NCBI GenBank assembly: GCA_963744345.1
Contig: CAVUTD010000015.1
Coordinates: 62,001 to 126,000, forward strand
Direction of reading: 5' to 3'
From: DASTFP01 sp963744345
GTDB taxonomy: Bacteria > Verrucomicrobiota > Verrucomicrobiia > Chthoniobacterales > Terrimicrobiaceae
DNA: 64,000 nt
The first letter of the stretch is position 1. The number at the start of each line of letters is the position of its first letter. Shown here piece after piece: positions 9,315 through 19,466 of the stretch. The notes under the pieces are model-generated. The model made no database searches. It had not been told where the DNA came from and worked only from the letters and a program-made list of their open reading frames with translations. The position numbers and the translations under genes are program-made.

Positions 9315-10357
9315 CTAAAAGAGCATGCAGAGCCCCATCAGGGCAAAGAACAGGACTGGGAGGCCCAAGCCGGCGAGCCGGTTCAGGCGCGTGGCCAATT
9401 CAGGCTGGTTCGCGAGAAGCGTGGACTGCACTGTGCTGATCAGCACCCCCGCCGCGATACAGAAGTAGGTGACCACGAACATCCAGTCGAGCACGGTGAG
9501 ATAAGAGATCTGCGGCAGGTGGAAGCTGACCGTGAACTGCATCGCGATGCACGCCAGCAGCGCCGTCAGGCTGATCCCGATGCGGTCGTTGAAGCTTTCA
9601 ATGGGGACAGCGAACATCGTGCACGAGATCAGGAAGATCAGCATCACCGGTGTGAACACCGTCCACAAATAGAACGCCGCCCGCCGCTGCACCTCGATCA
9701 GCGCGACGAACTCGGAGTACGACTCTACGGGAGTCCAACCTCCGAGCTCACGCTGCCGGATCTCGGTGGTCACCCGCTTGACGGTGAGCTCTTCAATTGT
9801 GCTACGGGGATTAAAACCGACGCGCGCGGAGTCGGGGACGAAAACCATTTGGTCTTGGTTCCAGATGAACGACTGAATGCGCACCTCAAGCGCTCACGAT
9901 CGAAGGGAAAGCGGCGCAGGTCGAGGTCCGACCGAAATGTCGCCGTCACCGAGAGCTTGTACTGGACCGCACCGTCGGGCGAAAGTTCAAGCGTGCGGTT
10001 AGCGACTTCGGGTTCTCCGGTGTTAATGAACTCGAGCTGCGGCCACCACATTTCCTTCAGCTGTTCAGTGGCGGCATCCTCAAGGAATCGCTTCGACTCG
10101 GTGCCGGAAAAGGCGAGGCGCGGATCGTGCCAGCGAAAACTGAGGTAGAGGTCGGCTTCAAAGGTCTCGCTGCGTTCCGCAGCTGCGGACAGATTTGCGA
10201 GGAAGAACCCGGCGGCGACCTCGACGGGCGGTTTGCCCGGCGGCAGGGACGTCTCAGCCGCGGTTCCCAGGCGCGCGAACCACAAGAGCACGGTGATGCA
10301 GAAGAGAAGCACGGCCAAACGGACCCGCCTGGAGCGAGGGCGGAGTGGACGACGCAT
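9315..10357 (-). pseudogene. Pentameric ligand-gated ion channel (Cys-loop family), one frameshift
   Basis: ATG 10357 has an AAAGAGG ribosome site six bases upstream. The first frame holds a signal segment (VRLAVLLFCITVLLWFA) and the extracellular beta-sandwich (FEADLYLSFRWHDPRLAF, FPFDRERL). Near 9888 one base, probably a G, is missing, and the frame continues as EVRIQSFIWNQDQ. It then carries four membrane helices: M1 LWTVFTPVMLIFLISC, M2 RIGISLTALLACIAMQF, M3 YLTVLDWMFVVTYFC, M4 LGLPVLFFALMGLCMLF. This is the complete plan of prokaryotic GLIC/ELIC-type channels, about 347 residues. Ligand and ion selectivity cannot be read. With one base restored the protein is whole, so a sequencing error is possible. 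Confidence 0.85.
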
Positions 10358-10752
10358 CGCAAACCTCTTTTGGCCTTCGGGGACGCGGGCCCGAAGTCTC
10401 AAGCCAAAAACGTGCGTCTTCATGCGCGCCGAGAGTGACAAAAGTGATCCGCAAGTCAAACAAGGGCTCGTTTCAGGTAAACGGTGCCGAAGAAAATTGG
10501 CGTTCGAAGGCAAGGCCCCAGGATGCGACGGACGCACGCGGGCGCAACGTATCACCCCAAGGGACGGATAGCTGCATACGTCTCAGCGAAGGCGGCAAAT
10601 CATGGGAGTATTTAGCCTTCGGCACCAGCCCTCCAATGCTTGGCTTTTCCTTGTTTGAGATTGATGGAGAATCTTTGCTGTAGCTGAGGCGCGATCGCTC
10701 GGGGCGAATCGTTCTTCAGTTCAGCGCGATAGCGAAGTTCCAATTAATAAAC
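10358..10752. other. Intergenic between divergent ion channel and GNAT genes
   Basis: No gene is recognisable. The channel ribosome site lies at its left end. Promoters for both neighbours should lie here, but no clear consensus was seen. Confidence 0.45.
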
Positions 10753-11204
10753 ATGATTCGATTTACAACCAACGAACCGATATCGGCGGAGAGTTTTAGA
10801 GATATCTTGCTGCACTCAACGCTCGGCAAAGACGCCCAGTTGATGACCTCGACTGCCTCGCAGGGATGATCGAACATTCAAATCTTATCGTCACGACTTG
10901 GAACAGTCAGTCGCTCGTCGGCATCGCCCGGTCCGTCACGGACTTTCACTATTGCTGTTATCTCTCCGACCTCGCGGTGGATCTTGCCTATCAGCGCCAA
11001 GGTATCGGAAGACAGTTGATTCAGATCACTCAAAATGCCTTAGGGCCACGTTGCAAGATCATCTTATTGTCGGCCCCGGCAGCTACGAACTACTACTCGC
11101 ATCTCGGATTTGAGCGCCATGATCAAGCTTGGGCGTTAGCTCGTACGAAGCGGATCCTAAAAATAGAAACGAATTCATCGGCAAAGTCCAAGAATTGTCC
11201 GTAG
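10753..11204 (+). pseudogene. GNAT family N-acetyltransferase, one frameshift
   Basis: The ATG at 10753 opens a frame reading MIRFTTNEPISAESFRDILL. One base is missing at an A-run near 10829, after which the frame continues RRPVDDLDCLAGMIEHSNL and then LVGIARSVTDFHYCCYLSDL, YQRQGIGRQLI (the acetyl-CoA-binding R-x-x-G-x-G loop) and YYSHLGFERHD (the C-terminal strand and helix). Restored, it is a normal GNAT of about 150 residues that would acetylate an unknown amine in the cytoplasm. The lesion sits in a homopolymer, so a sequencing error is a fair alternative to a real pseudogene. Confidence 0.8.
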
Positions 11205-11351
11205 ATTGAGAACCAAAACTCTCCAAGACGCGCATGCATACTGAAATTCAATAAGGCTGCCAGCGTCCTCACTTACTCGTGTGAGAGTTAGTCTGAGGAC
11301 TCAAACTTGCGCTGAAGGATGAACATTTATTCCGGGAGACGTCACGCTGAC

Positions 11352-11918
11352 TTACTCGCCGATAAGGCGCAGAATGGGCTTCTCATCTTCCTCAATATTT
11401 GGATAGCGCCCGATATCACGATTGACGAAGAAGTTATCGTTCAAGTCGTCATTGGCCGTCGAAACTTCCCCAATGATGCATTCATCTGAAATCGGGTAGA
11501 ATTCGTGATAAACACCGGGAGCGAGAGTTACCCGAGATCCAGCCTCCAGCTCTATGATGCCAGCGGAAGAAACCTTCTGCTCTTCGTGATTAATGGGAAT
11601 ACGCAATGATTGGTCCGCGCTTTTCGCGGGCTCGCCTGCCCATACTTGCACCGCGAGTTTTCCCCAACGGCAAATGATATCCTCTTTTTTCTTTTTGTGA
11701 GCATGCGCGGGAGTAGTCATAGTCCTCTGGGCGTACATAAGCTTCTCGCAGTATTCGGGCTCATCCGCGAGATTTACGAGAACGAGCCCAAAACGGCGCC
11801 AATCACCTAAGCCGAAGTCGGTGACATCCCAACGCGCGTTTGGAGGCAAAGTCCAGCCATGCTTCCCAAAGCACCGTGCGGCCGATTGGATCAGAGAATT
11901 GATTTCGCTGCGTTTCAT
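11352..11918 (-). CDS. D-lyxose ketol-isomerase family protein
   Basis: I chose ATG 11918 (MKRSEINSLIQSA), since the codons upstream of it fall in a CTCAAC-type repeat. The 188-residue cupin matches the D-lyxose isomerase family, which converts D-lyxose to D-xylulose (and mannose to fructose) with a divalent metal. Conserved segments are DVTDFGLGDWRRFGL, TPAHAHKKKKEDII (His72, His74, Glu79 as metal ligands), LAPGVYHEF (His138), IIGEVSTANDDLNDN and YPNIEEDEKP. It is shorter than the roughly 225-residue enzymes I know because the N-terminal segment is compact. It has no obvious operon partners, so its sugar pathway is unclear. Confidence 0.85.
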   Translation of the reverse strand: MKRSEINSLIQSAARCFGKHGWTLPPNARWDVTDFGLGDWRRFGLVLVNLADEPEYCEKLMYAQRTMTTPAHAHKKKKEDIICRWGKLAVQVWAGEPAKSADQSLRIPINHEEQKVSSAGIIELEAGSRVTLAPGVYHEFYPISDECIIGEVSTANDDLNDNFFVNRDIGRYPNIEEDEKPILRLIGE

Positions 11919-12421
11919 AAAGATGGTCCAATTCTCAACCCGCAACTCTCAACTCTCAACCATTTGTGACTGCGAAAGATCACCCCTTGGAACTCTGTTC
12001 TGAAGATCGCAGCTTTCCCGGTATCATGAGAAAGTCCGTAAAGTCTCTTTCCCTCGTTGGACCGGTCAAATCGATCAGGGAATATTCGCGGATCGATTCG
12101 GCGGCGAACTTCTTCTCCGACCTTTTCCGCATCCTTATGGTTTAGCGGTTAGCGACCGAGTTCTCCGGCAAGAGGTCACGAACTCTGAATGTGTTTATTT
12201 TCGCGCCTCCTCTTGAGCGTTTTCCAGCTTAGGCGAAGCGCAGGCGAAATTTAGACTTTCTTTGCAAAGGCGCGAAGATTGGCGCGTAGTCATCTATGGG
12301 TAACGGTGCGAAGTCAAATCGAGGGGAGAGCGGGTAACGCTGAGATCGTTTTCGAACCATGGCGTGCGGCTAAGCGGCACGGCCGAGTAACAGCTCTGGC
12401 TGTTCTCGTTCTGAAGGAACG
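11919..12421. other. Intergenic with CTCAAC-type repeat
   Basis: A tract at about 11930-11963 contains the CAACTCTCAACTCTCAACC type of low-complexity repeat, one of several in the window. It directly abuts the start of the lyxose isomerase. No gene is seen up to the STAND protein. An AAGGAGGG at 12425 lies between its two possible starts. Confidence 0.6.
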
Positions 12422-15400
12422 GTGAAGGAGGGTTTTCTCAGCTCTTCAATGGGCGCATCCTCAAACGGGCGAGCCCGATTGGCTGGCGGGTTTCCCCTTT
12501 GCAAGCTGCCGGTGGCTTCATTGGCGTCGCCTCGCCGAATTCGGTTATTCATTTCTTCACCGGGAGACCTTACCGAAGAGCGCATTGCCTGCGAAGAGGT
12601 GATTAGAGATTTGACGCCGGAGTTTCTTCCGGCGGTCACCTTGGAACCGATCATTTGGGAGGAGCTGCCGTTGACGGCTGAGGCGGCGTTTCAAGATCAA
12701 ATTCCTCTGCCCGAAGAATGCGACATAGTGATCCTGATGTTGTGGTCGCGCCTCGGTTCGCGTCTGCACAGCCGGTACAAGCGGGAGGGGGACCCCGAGT
12801 CGCCCACGGGAACACTCTTCGAATTTCGAAACGCGCTGGAAGGGCAGATGCGTCGCGGCTCGCCGGACATTTTGGTTTACAGAAAAAGCGCCGAACCGCC
12901 AACACCCAGCGCGAGGTATGAGCAGGCTGTCCTTAAAGCCGCCCAAGATTATAAACGGGTAGACCAGTTTTTCGAGACGACCTTCCGAGATGCTCAGGAA
13001 GGTGTCTTTACCGGTGCGTTTCACGAGTTCAGGGATTCGCGGGAGTTCAGAGCCAAAGTACGAAATCACCTTCGCGCCTTGATCCGGCGTCAGGAGAGTG
13101 GCGGTTCAGAGAGTTTGTTCAAGCAGGCGGGACCCCTTCATTGGCCGTGGAACATGAGCGAGCGTGGCTCGCCGTTTCGAGGATTGGAGTACTTCGATTC
13201 CGAGCATGCCTCGGTTTTCTTTGGAAGAAGCGAAGCAGCAGCGGCCGTTCGTCGCGCTCTCGAAGGACAGGCCGCAACCGGCAAGGCCTTCGTGCTCGTT
13301 ACAGGCGCGAGCGGCTCCGGAAAAAGCTCACTCGTTCGAGCCGGCGTTTTGCCTAGACTCATGGAGCCTGGCGTTGTTGCGGGAGTCAGTCTGTGGCGAA
13401 AGGCGATTCTTGTGCCGACCCTGCAGGAGGCTTCCAATCCGCCGATTGGAGCAGGAAGCGCGAAGGCGAGCACTCCTTTGAAGTCCCGGCGCCAGCATGT
13501 CCTTTCTGTCTTGGTCCAAGCATTGCTCGCGCCGCAGGCGCTGCCGGAATTGGCGGATAGGTCAGCAGGGCGCGACAAGTTCGCCGACGCGCTAGCGGAA
13601 TCGTGGAGAAAGAATCCTGCGCTCGCTGCGAGCAAGGTTGAGGCGGCGCTTGCGATGGCGGCGACAGAGGCGCGAGTACGCGAACAGGGCAAGCTGGAAA
13701 CCAAGATCAAGCAATGCGAAGAGGCGGGCGACTATGTCCAAGCCTCCGAGCTGAGGTCTTTGAACGACCAGATCCTTCAACCTCGCGTCCTGCTGCTTCT
13801 CTTGATCGATCAACTGGAGGAGATTTTCACCATCACAGAGGTGACAGCGCAGGAACGTGCCGAATTTGTCGCTGTGCTCGATGCTTTGGCCCGGAGCGGC
13901 TTCGTGTGGGCGATCGCGACGCTGCGCGCCGATTTTCTGTCCCGGTTGTCCGAGATTCCAATGCTGGTTCGACTGCTGGAAGGCGGAGGCGAATATCGAT
14001 TGTTGCCTCCGAACCGCGAAGAATTAGGGCAGATGATCAGGTTGCCGGCATTGTCGGCTGGCCTACGGTTCGAGGAACGCGTTAAAACTCGTACTTCCCT
14101 TGACCAGTTGCTGCGCGATGAAGCAATGGACGATCCGTTGGCTCTTCCCTTGCTGGAATTCGCGCTGCGAGAACTCTTCGAACGGCGTCAGCCCTGCCCA
14201 GATGGGGGCGCGTTACTCACCGTTTCAACTTATGCGCGTATCCGGAAGCTCCGCGGGGCAATAGGAAGGCAAGCCGAAGCGGCCTTCAAGGCTCTGCGAG
14301 CGCCGGAGCAGGGCGCCTTTACACATGTTATGCGCGGCGTGGTAACGTTGAACGTCGGTGAACATGGTGAAGCGGTTCTGACACGCCGCTGGAATCGCCA
14401 CAGCGCGATCTCCGCCATTCCCGGCGCAGCTGCCCTGGTCGAAGCCTTTGTGGCGGCGCGACTTTTCGTCGCGGATCACGACTCCTTGGCCCAGGATGCA
14501 GGAGGAGGTCATGAGCCGCGTGGAACCTTCAGCGTCGCGCATGAAGCGCTTCTCACAAGCTGGCCAAGACTCAAGCGCTGGGTGGCCAGGGAGCGTGATT
14601 TCCTTAAGCGTCGAGCTCGCATCGAGGGGGATTTGGCGAAATGGCAGGAGGAAAAAGAGGCCGCTGGCTATTTGTTGGATGGGCGTCGTCTCGCGGACGC
14701 CTGTACTCTGCTCGAAGATTACCGCGAAGATCTAACTCCGCAGCAAGTCGACTTCATTGAGCGATCAAAGAGGAGCGCCGAAAGCGGAGTGCGCCAGCGT
14801 ATGCGGCGGCTGAGAGTTGCCGTCGCCGGGTTTGCCGCTCTGGCGTTGGTAGCACTGGTGGGAGCGTTGTTCGCATTGCAGGCGCGAAAGGCCGCGCAGA
14901 CCCAATCAGAGCGTGCGACAGCCGCGCGCGGGCAAGCTGAAGAGCTCATCGACTCCATGTTGGGTGATTTGATCGATGAGCTTCAGAAAGTCGGCCGACT
15001 TGAGCTTCTCGAGAGAATCACTCAGCTCGTGCAGCGGTATTATGCAAGAGCCTCCAGTGGCACGATTGATCCCGTCATGGAACTTCATCAAGGAATGATG
15101 TTTTCGCGCATCGGAGACGTGTGCAAAGCGCGAGGAGACTTTAAAGGTGCGGCTGAAGCGTACGAGCTTTATGTAAAAGCCTTTGGACGGTTGGTCGAGG
15201 AGGACGACAGCGATGTTGAACTGCAAAGCCGATTGTCGGAGGGCTGGGAGAAGCTCGGCGAGGTGCGGCAGGCACGCGGAGATCATAAGGGCGCGAGTGA
15301 AGCATACGGCAAGAATTTCGACATCGCTCAGAAGTTGTTCGACCAAGATCCCACCGATGCTGATCGCCAACGTCGGCTGGGTCTCAGCTCGGAGAAGATC

Positions 15401-16984
15401 CACGAGATACTCTTGGAACAAGGAGAGCTAAAAGGTCCACTTAAGCTCTGGGCGGCTTCGTATCAATTAGCCGCGGTTAACGCCTACACCGTTTACCATA
15501 AGAGCTGCCAGAAACGCGCAGATGAGAATCCCGCTGATCTAGCGAAACAGACCGACTTGGCAGAAAGCTGGCTAAACATCGGGAACATGCGCGCACGGCA
15601 AAGTGAAAGGCCGGAAGCGATCGAAGCGTTTATCAGAGCTTTGGAGATCTACCAACGACTGACGGACCGTGATCCGACCAACGCTGAATTGCAGCGTCAG
15701 CTGGCTGGCATTTGCCAAAAGCTAGGCAAGGTGCGTCAGCAGCAAAGCAATTTCGCAGGCGCAGAGGAGGCGTTTAAACGAGCTCTCGACATTTCTCTGC
15801 ACTTAGTGTCACGAGATCCTGGCAATGCAGAGTGGCAGCGCGACCTGGCCGCCTGTTATGAAGAAATTGCGAACCTACGTCAGGCTCAGGGAAATGTCGT
15901 TGGAGCGGCCGACGCCTATGCGAGAGGATTGAAAATATTTGAAGAGTTGGCCGCTCGAAATGCCAACAATGCGATATGGCAGCGAGAGCTGGCGCGCATC
16001 TGGAGAAGCGTGGGCAACATTCGTGAGAAGCAAGGAAGCCTCGACACCGCTGCCGATGCTTTTGAGCGAAGTTTGCAAATCGCGAAGCAAATGGCGGAGA
16101 GGGATTCTACCGATGCTAAGTGGCAGCGCGATCTGGCCCTCAGCTGGGAGGCTCTTGCGGAAGTGCGCCAGCGAAGAGGCGATGTCGACGCTGCCTTCGA
16201 TGCTTTTCAAAGCAGCCTGAAAATCGCGGCTCAAATGGTGGACAAGGATCCCGATAATGCCAATTGGCTTCGCGATCTGGGCGCCGCGAGCCAGAGAGTT
16301 GGAGAGCTCTATCAGGCGAGAGGAAATCTCTCGGCCGCTGTTCAGGCATTCGCGAAAAGCGTCAAAATCTACGAAGATCTCTCCTCGCAACAATCGAGCA
16401 ACCCAGAATGGAAGCGGCAGTTGGCCAACAACTGGCGAAGTCTCGCCGATATCTACCAGACGCAGGGTAATTTAAGAGATGCTGCTGAAGCCGTTGCCCA
16501 AGCCTCACAACTTACCCGCCAGGCGACACATTTACATTCGGAGGATTCAGAATGGATCGCCAGCAGAGTCCAGGATGTTTCCGAAAGAATTGCCTGGAAG
16601 ATTCTCGGAGAGAGGCGCAGGTCTGAGGGGGATCTCCGTGGCGCTTCAGAAGCGTTCCTCCAAGGCGTGCAAGCTGCGCAACGTTTGGCGAGCCACGACG
16701 AGAACGATTCAGATTGGCAGCGACAGCTCGCCGAAGCATGGGAAAGCTTGGGCGAAGCACGCGACGCACAGGCAGACTTCGAGGGCGCAGTGGATGCATT
16801 CACTCAAGGATTGGAAATTTTCAGGAGGTTGGTCGCCAGAGATCCCGCCGATACCGACGCGCAACGCCTGCTAATACTAAGTTCAGGAAAGCTCGCCTCG
16901 ATCAGGGAAAAGCAGAGCGTGCTGACGTTGTCCTCCGCAGGCGAAGACTCTGACGCCAAGCCGGCGAAAGTGCCCTTGCCATAA
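12422..16984 (+). CDS. DUF4062 - STAND NTPase - transmembrane - TPR repeat protein
   Basis: A 1520-residue protein. Residues about 38-130 are a DUF4062 domain (RIRLFISSPGDLTEERIACE). From about residue 245 there is a novel-STAND NTPase: SPFRGLEYFDSEHASVFFGR, Walker A GASGSGKSS at about 295, and Walker B LLLLIDQLEEIF at about 457. A hydrophobic helix (VAVAGFAALALVALVGALFA) spans about 800-820. A C-terminal array of about a dozen 48-residue TPR units follows, each with a DPxNxxWQRDLA-like core and a GNxxxAxxAF turn. Such proteins act as NTP-driven switches in signalling or antiphage conflict, with the repeats sensing a ligand. The start is GTG 12422 or ATG 12449. It stands alone, 10 kb from the CRISPR locus. 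The ligand and effector activity are not known. Confidence 0.85.
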   Translation: MKEGFLSSSMGASSNGRARLAGGFPLCKLPVASLASPRRIRLFISSPGDLTEERIACEEVIRDLTPEFLPAVTLEPIIWEELPLTAEAAFQDQIPLPEECDIVILMLWSRLGSRLHSRYKREGDPESPTGTLFEFRNALEGQMRRGSPDILVYRKSAEPPTPSARYEQAVLKAAQDYKRVDQFFETTFRDAQEGVFTGAFHEFRDSREFRAKVRNHLRALIRRQESGGSESLFKQAGPLHWPWNMSERGSPFRGLEYFDSEHASVFFGRSEAAAAVRRALEGQAATGKAFVLVTGASGSGKSSLVRAGVLPRLMEPGVVAGVSLWRKAILVPTLQEASNPPIGAGSAKASTPLKSRRQHVLSVLVQALLAPQALPELADRSAGRDKFADALAESWRKNPALAASKVEAALAMAATEARVREQGKLETKIKQCEEAGDYVQASELRSLNDQILQPRVLLLLLIDQLEEIFTITEVTAQERAEFVAVLDALARSGFVWAIATLRADFLSRLSEIPMLVRLLEGGGEYRLLPPNREELGQMIRLPALSAGLRFEERVKTRTSLDQLLRDEAMDDPLALPLLEFALRELFERRQPCPDGGALLTVSTYARIRKLRGAIGRQAEAAFKALRAPEQGAFTHVMRGVVTLNVGEHGEAVLTRRWNRHSAISAIPGAAALVEAFVAARLFVADHDSLAQDAGGGHEPRGTFSVAHEALLTSWPRLKRWVARERDFLKRRARIEGDLAKWQEEKEAAGYLLDGRRLADACTLLEDYREDLTPQQVDFIERSKRSAESGVRQRMRRLRVAVAGFAALALVALVGALFALQARKAAQTQSERATAARGQAEELIDSMLGDLIDELQKVGRLELLERITQLVQRYYARASSGTIDPVMELHQGMMFSRIGDVCKARGDFKGAAEAYELYVKAFGRLVEEDDSDVELQSRLSEGWEKLGEVRQARGDHKGASEAYGKNFDIAQKLFDQDPTDADRQRRLGLSSEKIHEILLEQGELKGPLKLWAASYQLAAVNAYTVYHKSCQKRADENPADLAKQTDLAESWLNIGNMRARQSERPEAIEAFIRALEIYQRLTDRDPTNAELQRQLAGICQKLGKVRQQQSNFAGAEEAFKRALDISLHLVSRDPGNAEWQRDLAACYEEIANLRQAQGNVVGAADAYARGLKIFEELAARNANNAIWQRELARIWRSVGNIREKQGSLDTAADAFERSLQIAKQMAERDSTDAKWQRDLALSWEALAEVRQRRGDVDAAFDAFQSSLKIAAQMVDKDPDNANWLRDLGAASQRVGELYQARGNLSAAVQAFAKSVKIYEDLSSQQSSNPEWKRQLANNWRSLADIYQTQGNLRDAAEAVAQASQLTRQATHLHSEDSEWIASRVQDVSERIAWKILGERRRSEGDLRGASEAFLQGVQAAQRLASHDENDSDWQRQLAEAWESLGEARDAQADFEGAVDAFTQGLEIFRRLVARDPADTDAQRLLILSSGKLASIREKQSVLTLSSAGEDSDAKPAKVPLP

Positions 16985-17038
16985 TCAGGTCCGAGTTTCC
17001 GTGAGAATGACCCTGTAACCCTTAAAAGCTAACTCATA

Positions 17039-17557
17039 ATGAAAATCCTGCGAATTGTGGCGATGTTGACGGGGCTGACAACCAGCCTCTTGGCTCTGGA
17101 AGACACGCCTGAGAACCGAGCCAAACTTGTGAAACATTATCTTGAGACCTTCCCGATTGAAGACATGTGGAAAGCCTTTGAGAGAAATATCGAGGTCAAT
17201 TTTCCGGAACAACAGCGCCCGTTAGTAAAGAAACTTCTGCAAGATGTGAATTGGAAGGCGGTCATCGAGGCTATGCGGCAGATCCTTATCGAGACTTATA
17301 CTGTCGCCGAGATCAAGGCCTTGACCGAAGCTTATCGAAGCTCAATCGGAAGATCCATTTTGAGGAAGCAAGGTTCATTCTTGTCCGCCAGTCAGCTCCA
17401 GGCGACCCAAAAGTTTCTTAGCACTCCCACAGGACAATCGATTTCAAGGAAGCAGGAACGTTTTGTCTCGAGGATGCAGCCGATCATCAGAAAGGAGGTC
17501 CTCAAGGCGGCCGCCAAGGTCACCGAGGAGATGGTGCGGTCAAAGCATCGAGGCTGA
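17039..17557 (+). CDS. Exported DUF2059 protein
   Basis: A 172-residue protein with an N-terminal signal peptide (MKILRIVAMLTGLTTSLLAL). The body carries the DUF2059 pattern, a helical domain with YTVAEIKALTEAYRSSIGRS. The family is widespread, secreted or periplasmic, and has no established function. It starts 54 bases after the STAND gene on the same strand. No other link to that gene is visible. Confidence 0.75.
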   Translation: MKILRIVAMLTGLTTSLLALEDTPENRAKLVKHYLETFPIEDMWKAFERNIEVNFPEQQRPLVKKLLQDVNWKAVIEAMRQILIETYTVAEIKALTEAYRSSIGRSILRKQGSFLSASQLQATQKFLSTPTGQSISRKQERFVSRMQPIIRKEVLKAAAKVTEEMVRSKHRG

Positions 17558-17804
17558 GCAGTGCTGCAGATACGGATCTTCCGCGAGACAAACTGAATCA
17601 GGAGCCCGGGGACCACTCGGGTTGATCCTGCGGTCGAAAACCTGTCGGGCGGACACACAGTCGCTCGTAAGAGGATTCGTTTGCACGAAAAAGATTGAGC
17701 TCGGTTGAGCGGGCATTTGTTTTCAGCAGCAGAAAAGCTGCGAGCAGACCGCGATCAATCGTCGAGGTTGCCTCCGCTGGAAATCGGCGGTACACGTGAA
17801 CGCG

Positions 17805-18215
17805 ATGAACCCGACGACTATTCGCGGCGGTTGTTTGTGCGGGTCGGTTCGGTATGAGGCTAGCGGAGAGCCTTACAATATCAGTCATTGCCACTGTCTG
17901 GATTGTCGTCGAAGCAGCGGAGCGCCCCTCGTGACATGGGCATCCTTCCTGAGAAGCGGCTTTCGATTTGTTGCTGGTGAACCTCGCGAGCTGAAGTGGG
18001 CCGATCGCTTACGCGCGTTCTGTGCAGATTGCGGAACCCCCTTGACATTCATGACCGGATCGGACGCGGACGAGGTGGACGTGACCGTGTGTAGTTTCGA
18101 TGATCCGGCAATGGTGACGCCGAGCGATCATATTTGGGTCGAGGACCGGCTACCCTGGATTCGTTTAGCCGATAATCTGCCAACCTATGGACAGAAGCGA
18201 CCGACGCACGCTTAA
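17805..18215 (+). CDS. GFA / CENP-V family zinc protein
   Basis: About 136 residues from ATG 17805 (a GTG at 17796 is also in frame). The protein has the GFA fold zinc motifs: GGCLCGSVRY, SHCHCLDCRRSSG and FCADCGTPL. The family is named for glutathione-dependent formaldehyde activation, but most members have no proven activity. It would be cytoplasmic. No formaldehyde dehydrogenase is nearby, so its role is left open. Confidence 0.85.
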   Translation: MNPTTIRGGCLCGSVRYEASGEPYNISHCHCLDCRRSSGAPLVTWASFLRSGFRFVAGEPRELKWADRLRAFCADCGTPLTFMTGSDADEVDVTVCSFDDPAMVTPSDHIWVEDRLPWIRLADNLPTYGQKRPTHA

Positions 18216-18857
18216 GCCTCCCACCTGTAATCCTGCGCATTCCGAGCTGGCGAAGCGGCTTGTTCGGGCTCGATGCAGCCAGAGAGGTGCTTCCGCCCGG
18301 ACCGGACTCACGGCTTGCACCGACCACGTTCGATGCTTCGCTCGCTGCACAGAGGGAACGCGCTTCCAAGCGCCCGACTAGTCGCAGATCCGTTGCCGGA
18401 ATGAATGGCGCCACCGATAGGCGAAGAGATTCACCCCCACGGACGCTCACATTTAGGCTGTTCAATTATTCGAGTGCCGAGCTGATCGCTCATGAAACCT
18501 GCCCGAAAGCGGGCGAGGTATACCCGCCATTTTCAACATATAGTTATTAATACAAGTAACTGGTAAAGTGGATCCTAGAATCATTGTTACATATAGCAGG
18601 TAGATAAATTCGTATTGTAGAAAAGCGACCATCTTCAAGAATGCGACGATACGTGAGCAGCTTTGTGGCGGGCTTACACACAATGCCGCGTTAGCCGACA
18701 CGTTTGCTGCGGGTGACGTCTTATTCGCTAATGATCGCCGGAAGCAGCCGCGTTCTCTAGGGGTCTTATGTCTAATTGAACTGCTTTCCCCTGCTGCCAA
18801 GCGTCGGCCCCGGGGAGAATAGCAGGTGAGGGGATATCGGTTCGATTCGCCCTTTTC
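18216..18857. other. Intergenic, no recognisable gene
   Basis: Both strands carry short open frames (for example 18462-18800 minus) without conserved motifs. The centre (18530-18610) is AT-richer than its surroundings. Confidence 0.45.
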
Positions 18858-19466
18858 TCAGGACCTGTTGATGCCATAAGCCTTGTCGCGCTCGGCGACC
18901 AGTTCGGGATTTGCCTGTCCGTCCGCAGTGAACCCCATCATGAGTTGTGGAATTCCCAGCGGGAGCTTGTCACCGCGGTCCACCTGCCACGTGTGCCATG
19001 TCTTTCCGTAGGTGCCCACCAGTTTTTCCATCAGTTCCTTCTCGGCGACATCCGGCAAGCGGGGGGCAATCAACTGACCGGACTTTACCTCGTGAACATG
19101 GCTGTGCCAGAGCTCTTTCTCCTCGGGCGGAAGGGTTTCGAAGAGCTTCGCGCTGATGATGTACTCGATTCCGATGAGACGAGCATCCGGCTTGTCGGAG
19201 TCGTAGATGACGCACTGAAGCACCTCTTCGCCCAAATGGGAACAATAGTGATGAGCGATTACTTGCCGCTTGATTTCGCCATTGTAGAAATGGAAGCCGC
19301 ATACGTGCGCGTGGATAGAGCGCAAGGGGGCTTCGCGTTGCAGGAGCTCGGCACCTGCCTCAAGAATTTTGGTCTTCGTAGTCCGCTCCGCGCCGGGAGG
19401 AGTTTCTTGCGCATCGAGTGTAGCGACAAAAATCCAGAGAGCAAAGAAGGGAGTTAGAGTTTTCAT
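18858..19466 (-). CDS. Exported DUF1264 (OBAP-like) protein
   Basis: A 202-residue protein with a signal peptide (MKTLTPFFALWIFVATLDAQ) and a DUF1264 domain. Typical segments are HVCGFHFYNGEIKRQVIAHHYC, LQCVIYDSDKPDARLIGIEY, LWHSHVHEVKSGQLIAP and YGKTWHTWQVDRG, followed by LPLGIPQLMMG. The family includes plant oil-body-associated proteins and many bacterial secreted homologues of unknown function. The conserved His, Cys and Trp residues suggest ligand or metal binding. It is a single gene with no linked partner. Confidence 0.8.
   Translation of the reverse strand: MKTLTPFFALWIFVATLDAQETPPGAERTTKTKILEAGAELLQREAPLRSIHAHVCGFHFYNGEIKRQVIAHHYCSHLGEEVLQCVIYDSDKPDARLIGIEYIISAKLFETLPPEEKELWHSHVHEVKSGQLIAPRLPDVAEKELMEKLVGTYGKTWHTWQVDRGDKLPLGIPQLMMGFTADGQANPELVAERDKAYGINRS

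Noticed and set aside
17796..17804. GTG 17796 as the GFA start instead of ATG 17805
   Set aside because: Both are in frame three codons apart. ATG is preferred; the difference does not affect the domain.
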